From Bog-473 sp963750075 (GTDB lineage Bacteria > Actinomycetota > Acidimicrobiia > Acidimicrobiales > RAAP-2), in assembly GCA_963750075.1 (NCBI GenBank), contig CAVVPG010000002.1:62001-126000 (forward strand): DNA of 64,000 nt, given 5' to 3'. The notes beneath the pieces were generated by a model that saw only the letters and a list, made by a program, of their open reading frames with translations, had not been told where the DNA came from and searched no databases. The translations under genes and the position numbers were made by a program. Every line of letters begins with the position of its first letter. The stretch's first letter is position 1. Positions 8,071-16,780 of this stretch are shown here, piece after piece.

Positions 8071-9042
8071 TCAGTCCCAGGAGGCGTCGGCCCACTGCCC
8101 GAGCGCGGCGGACAGCGCGGCGGCCAGTGTGGGCGCCCGCTCGACGACGGCACTGGCGGGACCGACCTCGATCACGACCGCAGGCATCTGGGTCTCGCGC
8201 AACAGGGGGACCGACATGCCGCGCACGCCGGCGTCGGCCACGCCGAGGGCCGCCGGCACGGTCTTCTGGACCAGCTCGGCCAGCCGCCGCCCGCCGGGGG
8301 ACTCGTCGTGGGTGCCGGACCAGAAGGCGGTCCGGCAGGCCGACGCCGTGGGGTTGAGCCGCAGGCCGACGAAGACGTCGACCGCGAGCTCGTTGGCCTC
8401 CTTGGCCTGGACGGCGTCGTCGGGATGATGCAGCTCGGTCACCCGGGTGCCGCCGAAGGTGAGGCGCCGCTTCAGCGCCCCCGTCACGCTGCCGAGCCCG
8501 CCGCTCTCGCCGACGGCGACGTGGCGCCCCTGCAGGGTGTGCGGCGCGTCGCGCAGGACGGCCCGGGCGCGCACGGCCGAGACCAGCTCGGGTTCGTGGT
8601 GGCGGCTCTCGAGGCGCAGCAGCTCGGCGAGGGTGCCGCCGCCGACGATGCCGTCGACGGGAAGGCCCGCGTTGCGCTGGAACTCGCCGAGGGCGAGCAC
8701 CGTGGCGTCGCCGAAGATGCCGTCGACGCGCCCGGTGTCGAAGCCGAGGGTGCACAGGCGCTGCTGCAGCTCCGCCACGTCGTCACCCCGCAGCATCGGG
8801 GTCCGGCGGTACAAGAAGCGGTCGCCCAGCCGGAAACCGGCCTCCACCAGGGTGTTCCAGGTCTGGGGGCCGCAGATCCCGTCGACGCGCAGGCCCCGCA
8901 GCCGCTGGAAGGCCTCCAGGGCGGCCCGGGTGGCCGGCCCGAAGATGCCGTCGGCATCGACGGGCGCGCCCGGGAGGATGGCGCTGAGGCGGTGCTGGAC
9001 GTCGGAGACGGCGACGCCGCGGTCGCCGACCGAGAGCGGCAG
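8071..9042 (-). CDS. cwlM: CwlM-like protein: two PG-binding domains plus degenerate amidase_3 domain
   Basis: About 323 residues carry two peptidoglycan_binding_1 repeats (VQHRLSAILPGAPVDADGIFG and LQQRLCTLGFDTGRVDGIFG) followed by an amidase_3-type domain. The zinc ligands expected for an active amidase look lost: the DPGHGG position reads VAVGESGG and the IHAN histidine reads LRLN, with only the late Glu (VIEVG) kept. Mycobacterial CwlM, also encoded near trxAB and parAB, is known as a PknB-phosphorylated regulator of MurA rather than a hydrolase, so a regulatory role is likely. No ATG/GTG is well placed; I use the CTG at 9042, just inside the trxA end. The true start is uncertain. Confidence 0.78.
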   Translation of the reverse strand: MPLSVGDRGVAVSDVQHRLSAILPGAPVDADGIFGPATRAALEAFQRLRGLRVDGICGPQTWNTLVEAGFRLGDRFLYRRTPMLRGDDVAELQQRLCTLGFDTGRVDGIFGDATVLALGEFQRNAGLPVDGIVGGGTLAELLRLESRHHEPELVSAVRARAVLRDAPHTLQGRHVAVGESGGLGSVTGALKRRLTFGGTRVTELHHPDDAVQAKEANELAVDVFVGLRLNPTASACRTAFWSGTHDESPGGRRLAELVQKTVPAALGVADAGVRGMSVPLLRETQMPAVVIEVGPASAVVERAPTLAAALSAALGQWADASWD

Positions 9043-9044
9043 GC

Positions 9045-9371
9045 CTACAGGAAGGCCGAGATCTCCTCGAGCAGCGCGCCCTTGGGCTTCGCCCCGATGA
9101 GGCGCATCTGGGGCTCGCCGTCCTTGAACAGGATCAGCGTCGGGATGCTCATCACGTCGAAGCGCCGGGTCACGTCCAGGTTGTCGTCGATGTTGAGCTT
9201 CACGATCTGGATCTTGCCGGCCTGCTCCTCGGCGATCTCCTCCAGGACCGGGGAGATCATCTTGCACGGGCCGCACCATTCCGCCCAGAAGTCCACCAGT
9301 ACGGGGACGTCCGAACTCTTGACATGCTCGTCAAAGGTAGCGTCGGTCAGGGTCACGATCTTCTCGCTCAT
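9045..9371 (-). CDS. trxA: Thioredoxin
   Basis: This cytoplasmic dithiol-disulfide carrier has 108 residues, the redox motif WCGPC in the context VDFWAEWCGPCKM, and the cis-Pro segment MSIPTLILF. The start has an AGGAG site upstream. It lies 51 nt after trxB, the reductase that recycles it, and its 3' end abuts the cwlM-like gene. Confidence 0.97.
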   Translation of the reverse strand: MSEKIVTLTDATFDEHVKSSDVPVLVDFWAEWCGPCKMISPVLEEIAEEQAGKIQIVKLNIDDNLDVTRRFDVMSIPTLILFKDGEPQMRLIGAKPKGALLEEISAFL

Positions 9372-9422
9372 TGCATCTCCTTGTCAGGGGGTGCAACGCC
9401 GCACCGCCCGGTTCTCTTCCCG

Positions 9423-10391
9423 CTACTCCCCGCGCGCCTCGAGCCATCGTTCGGCGTCGATGGCGGCCATGCAGCCCGAGCCGGCCGAGGTCACGGCCTG
9501 CCGGTAGTAGTGGTCCTGGACGTCGCCGCAGGCGAACACGCCGTCGACGCTGGTGTTGGTGGTGCCGTCGAACGTCCTGACGTAGCCCATGTCATCAAGC
9601 TCCAGTTGACCCTTGATCAGGACGGTGTTGGGCTCGTGGCCGATGGCGACGAAGAGGCCGGTCGCATCGAGCTCGGAGGCCTCCCCGGTCTTGGTGTCCC
9701 GGAGGCGCAGCCCGCTGACCTTGGTGTCGCCGGCGATGTCGGTCACGACCGAGTTCCAGGCGAAGTCGACCTTGGGGTTGGCGAAGGCGCGCTCCTGCAT
9801 GATCTTGGAGGCCCTCAGCTCGTCGCGGCGGTGGATGACGGTGACCTTGGACCCGAAGCGGGAGAGGAAGAGCGCCTCCTCGAGGGCCGAGTCGCCGCCG
9901 CCGGCGACGGCGATGTGCTGGTCCCGGAAGAAGAAGCCGTCGCAGGTGGCGCACGTCGAGACGCCGTAGCCGAGCAGGCGGTCCTCGTTGGGGACGCCGA
10001 GCATGAGGGACCGGGCGCCGGTGGCGACGATGAGGGTGTCGGCCAGCACCGTGGGCTCGGCGGCGTCGGGGTCGCCCACCCAGACGTGGAAGGGCCAGGG
10101 CGAGAGGTCGAGGCGGCTGACCTTGTGCGTGCGCAGCTCGGCGTCGAAGCGCAGCGCCTGGGCCCGCATGACGGCCATGAGCTCGGGGCCCATGATCCCG
10201 TCGACGAAGCCGGGGTAGTTCTCCACGTCGGTCGTCAGCATGAGCTGCCCGCCGGGCTGGTCGCTGGTGGAGGAGGGCTCGCCCTCGTAGACGAGCGGGT
10301 TCAGCTGGGCGCGGGCGCTGTAGAGCGCGGCGGTGAGCCCGGCGGGCCCGCTGCCGACGATGACGACCTTGCGGCGCTCGGGCTCAGGCAT
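9423..10391 (-). CDS. trxB: Thioredoxin reductase
   Basis: TrxB is an NADPH-dependent flavoenzyme that reduces thioredoxin. The 322-residue product has the FAD-binding VVIVGSGPAGLTAALYSAR, the redox-active CATCDG, the NADPH-binding AGGGDSALEEALFL and the C-terminal FACGDVQD segment. I start at the ATG at 10391 (PEPERRKVVIVG); an extension to 10451 would add residues unlike the family and run into the upstream gene. The first 8 nt overlap the end of the upstream small membrane protein gene. Confidence 0.95.
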   Translation of the reverse strand: MPEPERRKVVIVGSGPAGLTAALYSARAQLNPLVYEGEPSSTSDQPGGQLMLTTDVENYPGFVDGIMGPELMAVMRAQALRFDAELRTHKVSRLDLSPWPFHVWVGDPDAAEPTVLADTLIVATGARSLMLGVPNEDRLLGYGVSTCATCDGFFFRDQHIAVAGGGDSALEEALFLSRFGSKVTVIHRRDELRASKIMQERAFANPKVDFAWNSVVTDIAGDTKVSGLRLRDTKTGEASELDATGLFVAIGHEPNTVLIKGQLELDDMGYVRTFDGTTNTSVDGVFACGDVQDHYYRQAVTSAGSGCMAAIDAERWLEARGE

Positions 10392-10686
10392 CGGGCGGCA
10401 CACCACGGCGCGAGTAGAGGAGTGCGCCGACGCCGCAGAACAGGAGGCCAAGCACGATGTAAGAGGCCCAGATCCGGTGGCCGGCGATGGTGGTCAGGCG
10501 GATGAAGCCCACGCAGAAGAGGACGACGACGGTGATGGCGACGACCGCGATGATGATGCCGAACACGATGCCGCGGGCGGCCACGATGGCCGGGCGGATC
10601 GCCTTGTCGTTGACCGAGGCGACCACCGTGTCGATCGTGTCGAGGGCACGATCGGTCAGCACGTCGCCGATGTCGTTCTCTGCCAC
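10384..10686 (-). CDS. Small two-helix membrane protein, unknown function
   Basis: The 100-residue product has an acidic N-terminus (MAENDIGDVLTDRALDTID) and two hydrophobic segments at about residues 39-63 and 72-92, separated by a short RLTTIAGHRI loop. I cannot name a family from sequence alone. It starts at a GTG 9 nt after degV and overlaps trxB by 8 nt, so it belongs to the degV-trxB-trxA run. A TAGTCT hexamer 6 nt before the start, overlapping the degV stop codon, could also give an internal leaderless transcript. Confidence 0.75.
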   Translation of the reverse strand: MAENDIGDVLTDRALDTIDTVVASVNDKAIRPAIVAARGIVFGIIIAVVAITVVVLFCVGFIRLTTIAGHRIWASYIVLGLLFCGVGALLYSRRGVPPDA

Positions 10687-10692
10687 GGCGTG

Positions 10693-10698
10693 AGACTA
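10693..10698 (-). promoter_or_regulatory. Possible -10 of a leaderless transcript
   Basis: TAGTCT lies exactly 6 nt before the GTG at 10686. It overlaps the degV stop codon, so chance is possible. Confidence 0.35.
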
Positions 10699-11565
10699 CC
10701 CGGCGGTCCCGGTTGCTCTGGCCGTGCGTGCAGGCACGATGTAGCAAACCCCGACCGTGTTGGGGCCGGCGTGGGTGCCGACGACGGGCCCGAGGTCGAC
10801 CGCCAGCAAGGGGTGCTCGGTGGTGATGCCTCCGAGGCGGGCCAGCACGTCGGGGAAGTCGTCGCAGGCGCCGTCGGCCACCGCGATGCGCTCGAGCGGG
10901 GCGTCGGCCATCACCTTGGTGCTCAGGTAGGCGAGCGCCTTGCCCCGCGTCCGCTGCTTGGACTCCTCGGCGACCTCGCCGTCCTTCAGCTGGATCACCG
11001 GCTTGATGTTCAACAGCGAACCGAGCAGCGCACGTGCCCCCCCGATGCGCCCGCCGCGCTGGAGGTGCTCGAGCCCGCCGAGGACGCCGTAGATGCGGGT
11101 ACGGGGAATGCGGTCCTGCGTGGCGGCGACCAGCTCGTCCAGGCCGGCCCCGGCGGCGGCCTCCTCGGCGGCGGCGATGACGAGGAGGCCCTGGCCCATG
11201 GTGAGCGAGAACGTATCGACGACGCGGACGGGCACCGCGCTGAACGTGTCGGCCGCGGTCACGGCCGAGCCGTAGGTGCCCGACACCTTGGACGAGATGG
11301 TCAGGCACAGGATGGCGTCGGCGCCCTCGTCGGCGGCCTGCCCGAAGGCGGCCTGGAAGGCGCCGGGGGAGGGGGCGGCCGTCTCGGGCAGCGCACCCTT
11401 GCCGCGGCAGTGGTCCCAGAACTCGGCCGGCGACAGCTGGCGGCGGTCCTCGAGCTCCTCGTCGCCGAAGCGGATCGTCAGCGGCACCACGATGACGCCG
11501 TGCTCCTTGACGAGCTGGTCCGTCAGGTCGCAGGCGCTGTCGGTGACGATGTGGACGCCGGGCAT
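10696..11565 (-). CDS. degV: DegV family fatty-acid-binding protein
   Basis: DegV (FakB-like) proteins bind a fatty acid so that a FakA kinase can phosphorylate it. The 289-residue product has the DegV opening VHIVTDSACDL, the family SSKVSGTYGSA segment, the RIYGVLGGLEHLQRGGRIG motif and a C-terminal LGPVVGTHAGPNTVGV, all typical of full-length members. The ATG at 11565 follows murJ by 53 nt on the same strand. No FakA partner is visible in the window. Confidence 0.9.
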   Translation of the reverse strand: MPGVHIVTDSACDLTDQLVKEHGVIVVPLTIRFGDEELEDRRQLSPAEFWDHCRGKGALPETAAPSPGAFQAAFGQAADEGADAILCLTISSKVSGTYGSAVTAADTFSAVPVRVVDTFSLTMGQGLLVIAAAEEAAAGAGLDELVAATQDRIPRTRIYGVLGGLEHLQRGGRIGGARALLGSLLNIKPVIQLKDGEVAEESKQRTRGKALAYLSTKVMADAPLERIAVADGACDDFPDVLARLGGITTEHPLLAVDLGPVVGTHAGPNTVGVCYIVPARTARATGTAG

Positions 11566-11618
11566 GCAGGGAGTCTGCCACGGGTGGCCCGGGCCGGTCC
11601 CGGCCGGCGAGAGTCGGC

Positions 11619-13277
11619 TCAGACCCGCCCGGGGGCGCCGAGCGGGCCGAGGGGCCGCGCCGGCGGGGGCTCGCGGCGCGCGTCGTGCCGCCGGCCCAGC
11701 CAGATCACGACCGCGCCGAAGGTCAGTCCGCCGGCGAGCATGGCACCCGCCACCCGGGCCAGGAGCCCGGCCACGCTGGTCGAGCCCGAAAGGTTGGACA
11801 CGACGAGGACGACCACGGCCATGGGGACCGTCGCCGCCAGGACGCGTCCGAGGGGTGCCCAGGTCTCGCGGTCGGCCAGGCGCCCGAACCACTGGTGGAA
11901 GACCGCGAGGGCGAGCAGCGCGGCCACCGTGTAGGCGATGGAGAGCGACAGCGCGAGGCCGCGCACGCCGAGCGGCCCGACGAGCGCGAGGGCGAGAACG
12001 ATGTTCAGCCCGTTCTCGACGAGATAGAGGTAGAAGGCGACCTTGGTGCGCTGCATCGACTGCAGCACACGGACGAAGTACAGGTAGGCGCAGAATCCCG
12101 GCAGCCCGAGCGAGAACATCGCAAGCGCGGCGCCGGTGGTGGCCGTCTGCGACGGGGTGCTGTGCCCGTTCCCGAGCAGCAGCGCCACGGCGGGGCGCGC
12201 CAGGAGCAGCATCCCGACGGCGGAGGGGATGATGAGGGCGAGGACGGCGCGCAGGCCGCCGGTCATGCGGTGGAGGAACGGGCCCTGCTGCCCCGTCGAC
12301 CACTTCTCCGCCAGGTCGGGGGTGACGACGGACATGACGGTCACCGCGATGATGCCGTAGGGGAGCTGGAAGAAGGCGTAGGCGTAGGTGTACGAGGAGA
12401 CCGGGTCCGATCCCGCGACGCTCCCGGCGAGCAGGATGACGAGGAACAGCGCCACCTGGTTGGCCACGACGAAGCCGAACGTCCAGGCACCGAGGCGCGC
12501 CACCGCGCGCAGCGCGTCGTCGTGGAGGTTCCAGTGCCAGCGCAGGAGGCCCAGGTCGGCCTGGCGCAGGCTCGGGATCAACGCCACGCCCTGGAGCACG
12601 ACGCCGAGCGAGGTGCCGAGCCCGAGCAGCACGAGCTGGGACTTGTGCGCTTCCACGCTCGCCAGCGAGGCGCCGTGGCCCGCCCACAGCCCGAACCAGA
12701 CCAGGATCCCGATGCAGACCAGGTTGTTGACGATCGGTGCCCAGGCGACGGCCACGAACCGGCGCCGCGTGTTGAGCAGGGCGGCGCCCAGCGCGAAGAG
12801 GCCGTAGGCCGCGATCTGGATCACGAACCAGCGGAGGAACCCGGTGGCCACCCGGCGCTCGAGGACGACGCGCTGCGCCTGCCCCCGGCCGGCGTGCGTG
12901 TCGAGCACGGTGAACGCGTGAACGATGTAGGGAGCGGCAACCAGCGCCACCACCGAGGTGGTGAGCAGGACCACGACGGAGACCGTCACCACGGCGGAGA
13001 TGGACTCGAAGGCGTCGCGCTCGTCCCGGTTGGACAGGTGGTCGACGAAGACGGGGATGAAGGTGGCCGAGAGGACACCGCCCAGCACGATGTCGTAGAG
13101 CATGTTGGGGGTGGTGTTGGCCAGGTTGTAGGAGTCGGCCAGGAACGTCTGGCCCAGCGCCCAGGCCAGGGCCACGAAGCGCAGCAGGCCCGTGATCCGC
13201 GAGACGCCGGTCCCGAACGCGACGTAGACGGCCGAGGTCCGAAGCGGGAGCGTCCGGGCCCGGCGGGGGGTGGCCAC
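11619..13277 (-). CDS. murJ: Lipid II flippase MurJ (MviN)
   Basis: MurJ flips the peptidoglycan precursor lipid II across the membrane. The 552-residue protein is hydrophobic throughout with about 14 predicted membrane helices. It opens with the MviN signature GTGVSRITGLLRFVALAWALG...LADSYNLANTTPNMLYDIVLGG. The GTG start lies 2 nt after the stop of the DUF6049 gene, so the two are co-transcribed. This core lacks the long C-terminal pseudokinase/FHA-binding extension of mycobacterial MviN. Confidence 0.92.
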   Translation of the reverse strand: MATPRRARTLPLRTSAVYVAFGTGVSRITGLLRFVALAWALGQTFLADSYNLANTTPNMLYDIVLGGVLSATFIPVFVDHLSNRDERDAFESISAVVTVSVVVLLTTSVVALVAAPYIVHAFTVLDTHAGRGQAQRVVLERRVATGFLRWFVIQIAAYGLFALGAALLNTRRRFVAVAWAPIVNNLVCIGILVWFGLWAGHGASLASVEAHKSQLVLLGLGTSLGVVLQGVALIPSLRQADLGLLRWHWNLHDDALRAVARLGAWTFGFVVANQVALFLVILLAGSVAGSDPVSSYTYAYAFFQLPYGIIAVTVMSVVTPDLAEKWSTGQQGPFLHRMTGGLRAVLALIIPSAVGMLLLARPAVALLLGNGHSTPSQTATTGAALAMFSLGLPGFCAYLYFVRVLQSMQRTKVAFYLYLVENGLNIVLALALVGPLGVRGLALSLSIAYTVAALLALAVFHQWFGRLADRETWAPLGRVLAATVPMAVVVLVVSNLSGSTSVAGLLARVAGAMLAGGLTFGAVVIWLGRRHDARREPPPARPLGPLGAPGRV

Positions 13278-13279
13278 GC

Positions 13280-15322
13280 TCAGTGGGCCCGCGGGCGCAG
13301 ACGGCGCGACTTGCGCCAGGTGCGCACCCACCAGGCCAGCAGGACGGCACCGGCCAGGACGGTGAGGGCGACCCCCACGAAGGAGATCGCGGTGGACTGC
13401 ACGGTGAGGACCGTCCGGGCCAGGATCAGCTGGCCGTCGGGCGTGTGGAGCGTCACGTCGATCGGGAGACGGTCGCCCGAGGTGCGGGCCTGCGCCGGCA
13501 CGCGGACCGACGTGGTCGGGCGGTCGAGCGTCAGCGCGCGCGTGTTGCCGTCGGGGAAGCTGAATTTGTCGCTGTTGAGCGTGACGACGACGCGCACGGG
13601 GTACGGGGCCGACGACAGCACGGTGATGGGGATGGGTGCGCGCTGGGCGGTGAACGTCACGGTGCGCTCGGTGGCGAGGGTGACCTTGCCCGTCACGTCG
13701 TCGAAGGCCTTGCCGTAGGCGGTCAGCGCCGTGGTGCGGCCGGCGGGGCTGAGCCCCCGGGACTCGGTCGCGAGTAGCGCGTCCGACAGGGAGGTCAGCT
13801 CGGCCGGGTCGTCGCTCACCGCGGCGCTGGGTCCGCAGCACCAGGACGAGAGCTGCTGGCGGGCCAGCGCGATCCGGTCGGCCGCGCTGTGCGTGATGCC
13901 GTTCCCGGCCGGCCCGGCCTGGAGCCGGCGGGTCGACGGCTCCCCGTTGCCACCAGCGGGCACCTGGCCGAAGAGGTCGGTCAGGGTGACCGGCATCAAG
14001 GCCGGGTTCTGCGACAACCCGGTCAGCAGTGCGTCCATGAAAGCCCCGGAAGCCCGCCAGTGCGCCGGAGGGGCCACGACGACGCCCCGCGGATCCGACT
14101 TGAAGGCGTCTTCGAAGTGGACGAAGGACAGGCCGGCGAGCAGCTGTTCGGCGCCGAGGACGGGGTTGGCCGGCGTCGTGGTGAACAGCGCGCTCAGAGT
14201 GCTGTCCGATGCAGCTGTGGCCGGGCCGCTCCCATGACCCAGGTCGAGGGTGAAGGGCTGGGCAAACGTCAGGTTGGTCGAGCCGGCCGACGCGAGGTCG
14301 GCATCGGTCAGCACGAGGTGGTCGGCACCGGCCACCTGGAGCCCGCTTGCGAGGTTCGCCGCATCGCCCTGCGAGTACGACGTCGTGGTGTCGACCCACG
14401 CCCCGCTGACCGGCCGCAGACCTGCCTCGCGCAACAGCTCCGTGCCGCGAACCAGTTGAGCCTGAATCTCCCCTGCGATGCCCGCCTCACTCAGCGCGGC
14501 GACGTTGACGGGAACGTACGGCTGAGCAGTGACCTCGTCCCCACTCAGGTCGGCCAGCTGAGTCAGGGCATGGTCACCCTCCTTCGTATGCTCCGCGACG
14601 AGGGTGGCCACGGTACGCGGGTTCACGTCGAGCGTCACGGGCACCTCGTGATGAGCGGTGAGCGCGGTGGCCATCGTCGTGGCGCCGGCACCGACGACCG
14701 GTGCCATGAGACCCACCCGCAACGATGGGTAGTTCCTCTCGGGTCCTTGCGGCTCTTGATACGTGAGGAAGGTGGTGAAGCGTGCCACCGGCGACGAGGC
14801 GCCCTGGCGCAGCAACGCCACCGAAACCGGGTAGACGTCGCCGCATTCACCGGTGTCCGGCGTGCAGCCGAGGTCGAGGATGCGGCTGGCCGCCGGGCAG
14901 GCCTCGCCGCCACCGGCGGGAGCGGATGCCGACGCTTCGGGCAGCACGGTCACGCAGGCAGCCGCGAGGCGCCCCTGTCCGGTCTGGGTGACCGGGACAT
15001 CCGGCACCCGCAATAGGACTCCTTTCTGGGGTACCGCGCCGAGCGCCTGGTCGAACTGAGAGGTGTATGCGATCCGGCTGTAGAAGGTCAGACTGACGTC
15101 GAGATCACCGGTAGGCACACCTCGGTCACCGACGGCCAGCGACAGATTGAACCAGGGCTGGGTCGGGGAGACCCAAGGCGTCTGTGAGGTCAGGGTCAGT
15201 GGCGGCGCGCCGGCGCCGGCCTGCACGGCGAGGCCGTGCGCGCCCGCGCCCGTCGCTCCGAGCAGGGTTGCGGCGGCCACTCCAAGCGTGCAGAGGGCGG
15301 TCCGAGCCCAGCGCGTCGACAC
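13280..15322 (-). CDS. DUF6049-type secreted, membrane-anchored protein
   Basis: The 680-residue product has a cleavable-looking signal peptide (ARTALCTLGVAAATLLGATGAGAHG), a large extracytoplasmic region and one C-terminal membrane helix (FVGVALTVLAGAVLLAWWV) with a basic tail. Architecture and position directly upstream of murJ and divergent from cca match the actinobacterial DUF6049 family, whose function is not known to me. A role in envelope synthesis is inferred from the murJ coupling. The GTG start sits 6 nt after a TAGCCT hexamer. Confidence 0.8.
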   Translation of the reverse strand: MSTRWARTALCTLGVAAATLLGATGAGAHGLAVQAGAGAPPLTLTSQTPWVSPTQPWFNLSLAVGDRGVPTGDLDVSLTFYSRIAYTSQFDQALGAVPQKGVLLRVPDVPVTQTGQGRLAAACVTVLPEASASAPAGGGEACPAASRILDLGCTPDTGECGDVYPVSVALLRQGASSPVARFTTFLTYQEPQGPERNYPSLRVGLMAPVVGAGATTMATALTAHHEVPVTLDVNPRTVATLVAEHTKEGDHALTQLADLSGDEVTAQPYVPVNVAALSEAGIAGEIQAQLVRGTELLREAGLRPVSGAWVDTTTSYSQGDAANLASGLQVAGADHLVLTDADLASAGSTNLTFAQPFTLDLGHGSGPATAASDSTLSALFTTTPANPVLGAEQLLAGLSFVHFEDAFKSDPRGVVVAPPAHWRASGAFMDALLTGLSQNPALMPVTLTDLFGQVPAGGNGEPSTRRLQAGPAGNGITHSAADRIALARQQLSSWCCGPSAAVSDDPAELTSLSDALLATESRGLSPAGRTTALTAYGKAFDDVTGKVTLATERTVTFTAQRAPIPITVLSSAPYPVRVVVTLNSDKFSFPDGNTRALTLDRPTTSVRVPAQARTSGDRLPIDVTLHTPDGQLILARTVLTVQSTAISFVGVALTVLAGAVLLAWWVRTWRKSRRLRPRAH

Positions 15323-15328
15323 AGGGAG

Positions 15329-15334
15329 AGGCTA
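15329..15334 (-). promoter_or_regulatory. -10 hexamer for leaderless DUF6049-murJ transcript
   Basis: TAGCCT on the minus strand is followed by CTCCCT and then the GTG at 15322. The 6-nt spacing implies that the mRNA starts at the start codon. Confidence 0.6.
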
Positions 15335-15344
15335 GAGGGCGCAC

Positions 15345-15350
15345 TACCGT
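15345..15350 (+). promoter_or_regulatory. -10 hexamer for leaderless cca transcript
   Basis: TACCGT, GGGCGG, then the GTG at 15357. It lies back-to-back with the divergent DUF6049 -10, only 10 bp away. Confidence 0.6.
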
Positions 15351-15356
15351 GGGCGG

Positions 15357-16757
15357 GTGCAGTCCACGTCGGTGCCCGAGCGGTTCCGCCCCCTTGTCAG
15401 CGCCACCGAGGAGCTGGCCAAACGCTTCGCGGGCGCCGGGCGGGCGCTCTACTTGGTGGGCGGCTCCGTGCGTGACGCCCTGTTCCCCTCCGGGGCCGAT
15501 CCCGGCGCCGACGTCGACCTCACGACCGACGCCCGGCCCGACGAGATCGAGCGCCTGGTGCGCGGCTGGGCGGACGACGTCTGGCTGCAGGGGGCACGCT
15601 ACGGCACGGTCGGCGCCCGCAAGGGCACCCGGGTCTACGAGATCACGACGCACCGGGCGGAGGTCTACGTGCCCGAGTCGCGCAAGCCGGAGGTCACCTT
15701 CGGGGACAACATCGACGTCGACCTCTCGCGCCGGGACTTCACCGTGAACGCGTTGGCACTGCGCCTGCCCGACATGGAGCTGATCGACCCCTTCGACGGG
15801 CTGGGGGACCTGGCGGCGGGGCGGCTGCGGACGCCGCTCGACCCGGAGATCTCGTTCGGGGACGACCCGCTGCGCATGCTGCGGGCGGCGCGCTTCGCGG
15901 CGCGCTTCTCGCTCGAGCCCGACCCCGCGCTGACGGCCGCGGTGGAGCGCATGCACGGGCGCCTGTCCATCGTCTCGGCCGAGCGGATCCGCGACGAGCT
16001 GGACAAGATGCTCATGGTCGACGTGCCGTCGCAGGCGCTGTGGTTCGTCGTGCGAACGGGCCTGGCCGAGGACTTCCTGCCGGAGCTCCCCGGTCTGGCG
16101 CTCGAACAGGACCCGATCCACCGCCACAAGGACGTGCTGGCGCACACCCTGGCGGTGGTGGACAAGACGTCGAAGAACCGGCTGCTCCGTCTGGCCGCGC
16201 TCTTCCACGACGTGGGCAAGCCGCGCACGCGCGCGATCACCGACGGCGGCGTGAGCTTCCACCACCATGAAGTGGTGGGCGCCCGCATGACGCGGACGCG
16301 CATGGAGGCCCTGCGCTACCCGGCGGCCGAGGTGGACACGGTGGTGCGACTCGTCGAGCTGCACCTGCGCTTCCACACCTACCGGCTGGGCTGGACCGAC
16401 AAGGCGGTACGCCGCTACGTGCGCGACGCCGGCCCCCTCCTCGACGTGCTCAACGAGCTGACCCGCTGCGACTGCACGACGCGCAACGCAGCGAAGGCGC
16501 GGGCGCTGGCCCGGCGCATGGACGAACTGGAGGCGCGCATCGCCGAGCTGCGCCAGCAGGAGGAGCTGGACGCGCTGCGGCCCGACCTCGACGGGAACCA
16601 GGTGATGGAGCTCCTCGACATCGGGCCCGGCCGCGCCGTGGGGCAGGCGCTGGCGTTCCTGATGGAGCTGCGCCTCGACGAGGGCCCTCTGGGCGAGGAG
16701 GCCGCGGCGGCCCGGCTGCGGGAGTGGTGGGCCGGCCAGCAGTCCGGGCAGGGATGA
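15357..16757 (+). CDS. cca: CCA tRNA nucleotidyltransferase
   Basis: This enzyme adds or repairs the 3' CCA of tRNAs. The 466-residue protein has the nucleotidyltransferase fold (ALYLVGGSVRDAL then DVDLTTDARPDE, with the catalytic D-x-D), the RxxR-type RDFTVNALAL segment, the head/neck (GDDPLRMLRAARFAARF) and a C-terminal HD domain (HVLAHTL-like region and ALFHDVGKPRTR). This matches the long actinobacterial class. No other enzyme for CCA addition is in the window. Confidence 0.93.
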   Translation: MQSTSVPERFRPLVSATEELAKRFAGAGRALYLVGGSVRDALFPSGADPGADVDLTTDARPDEIERLVRGWADDVWLQGARYGTVGARKGTRVYEITTHRAEVYVPESRKPEVTFGDNIDVDLSRRDFTVNALALRLPDMELIDPFDGLGDLAAGRLRTPLDPEISFGDDPLRMLRAARFAARFSLEPDPALTAAVERMHGRLSIVSAERIRDELDKMLMVDVPSQALWFVVRTGLAEDFLPELPGLALEQDPIHRHKDVLAHTLAVVDKTSKNRLLRLAALFHDVGKPRTRAITDGGVSFHHHEVVGARMTRTRMEALRYPAAEVDTVVRLVELHLRFHTYRLGWTDKAVRRYVRDAGPLLDVLNELTRCDCTTRNAAKARALARRMDELEARIAELRQQEELDALRPDLDGNQVMELLDIGPGRAVGQALAFLMELRLDEGPLGEEAAAARLREWWAGQQSGQG

Positions 16758-16768
16758 GCGGGCGGGGC

Positions 16769-16774
16769 TACCCT
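16769..16774 (+). promoter_or_regulatory. -10 hexamer for leaderless AhpD-like gene
   Basis: TACCCT, CGCCCC, then the ATG at 16781. No Shine-Dalgarno sequence is present between them. Confidence 0.6.
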
Positions 16775-16780
16775 CGCCCC

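Noticed and set aside
10392..10451. Longer trxB N-terminus starting at 10451
   Set aside because: The extra 20 residues are unlike thioredoxin reductases and would lie inside the upstream membrane protein gene.
11685..13718. Long plus-strand open frame opposite murJ
   Set aside because: Composition is charged low complexity; murJ on the other strand has clear membrane helices and family motifs.
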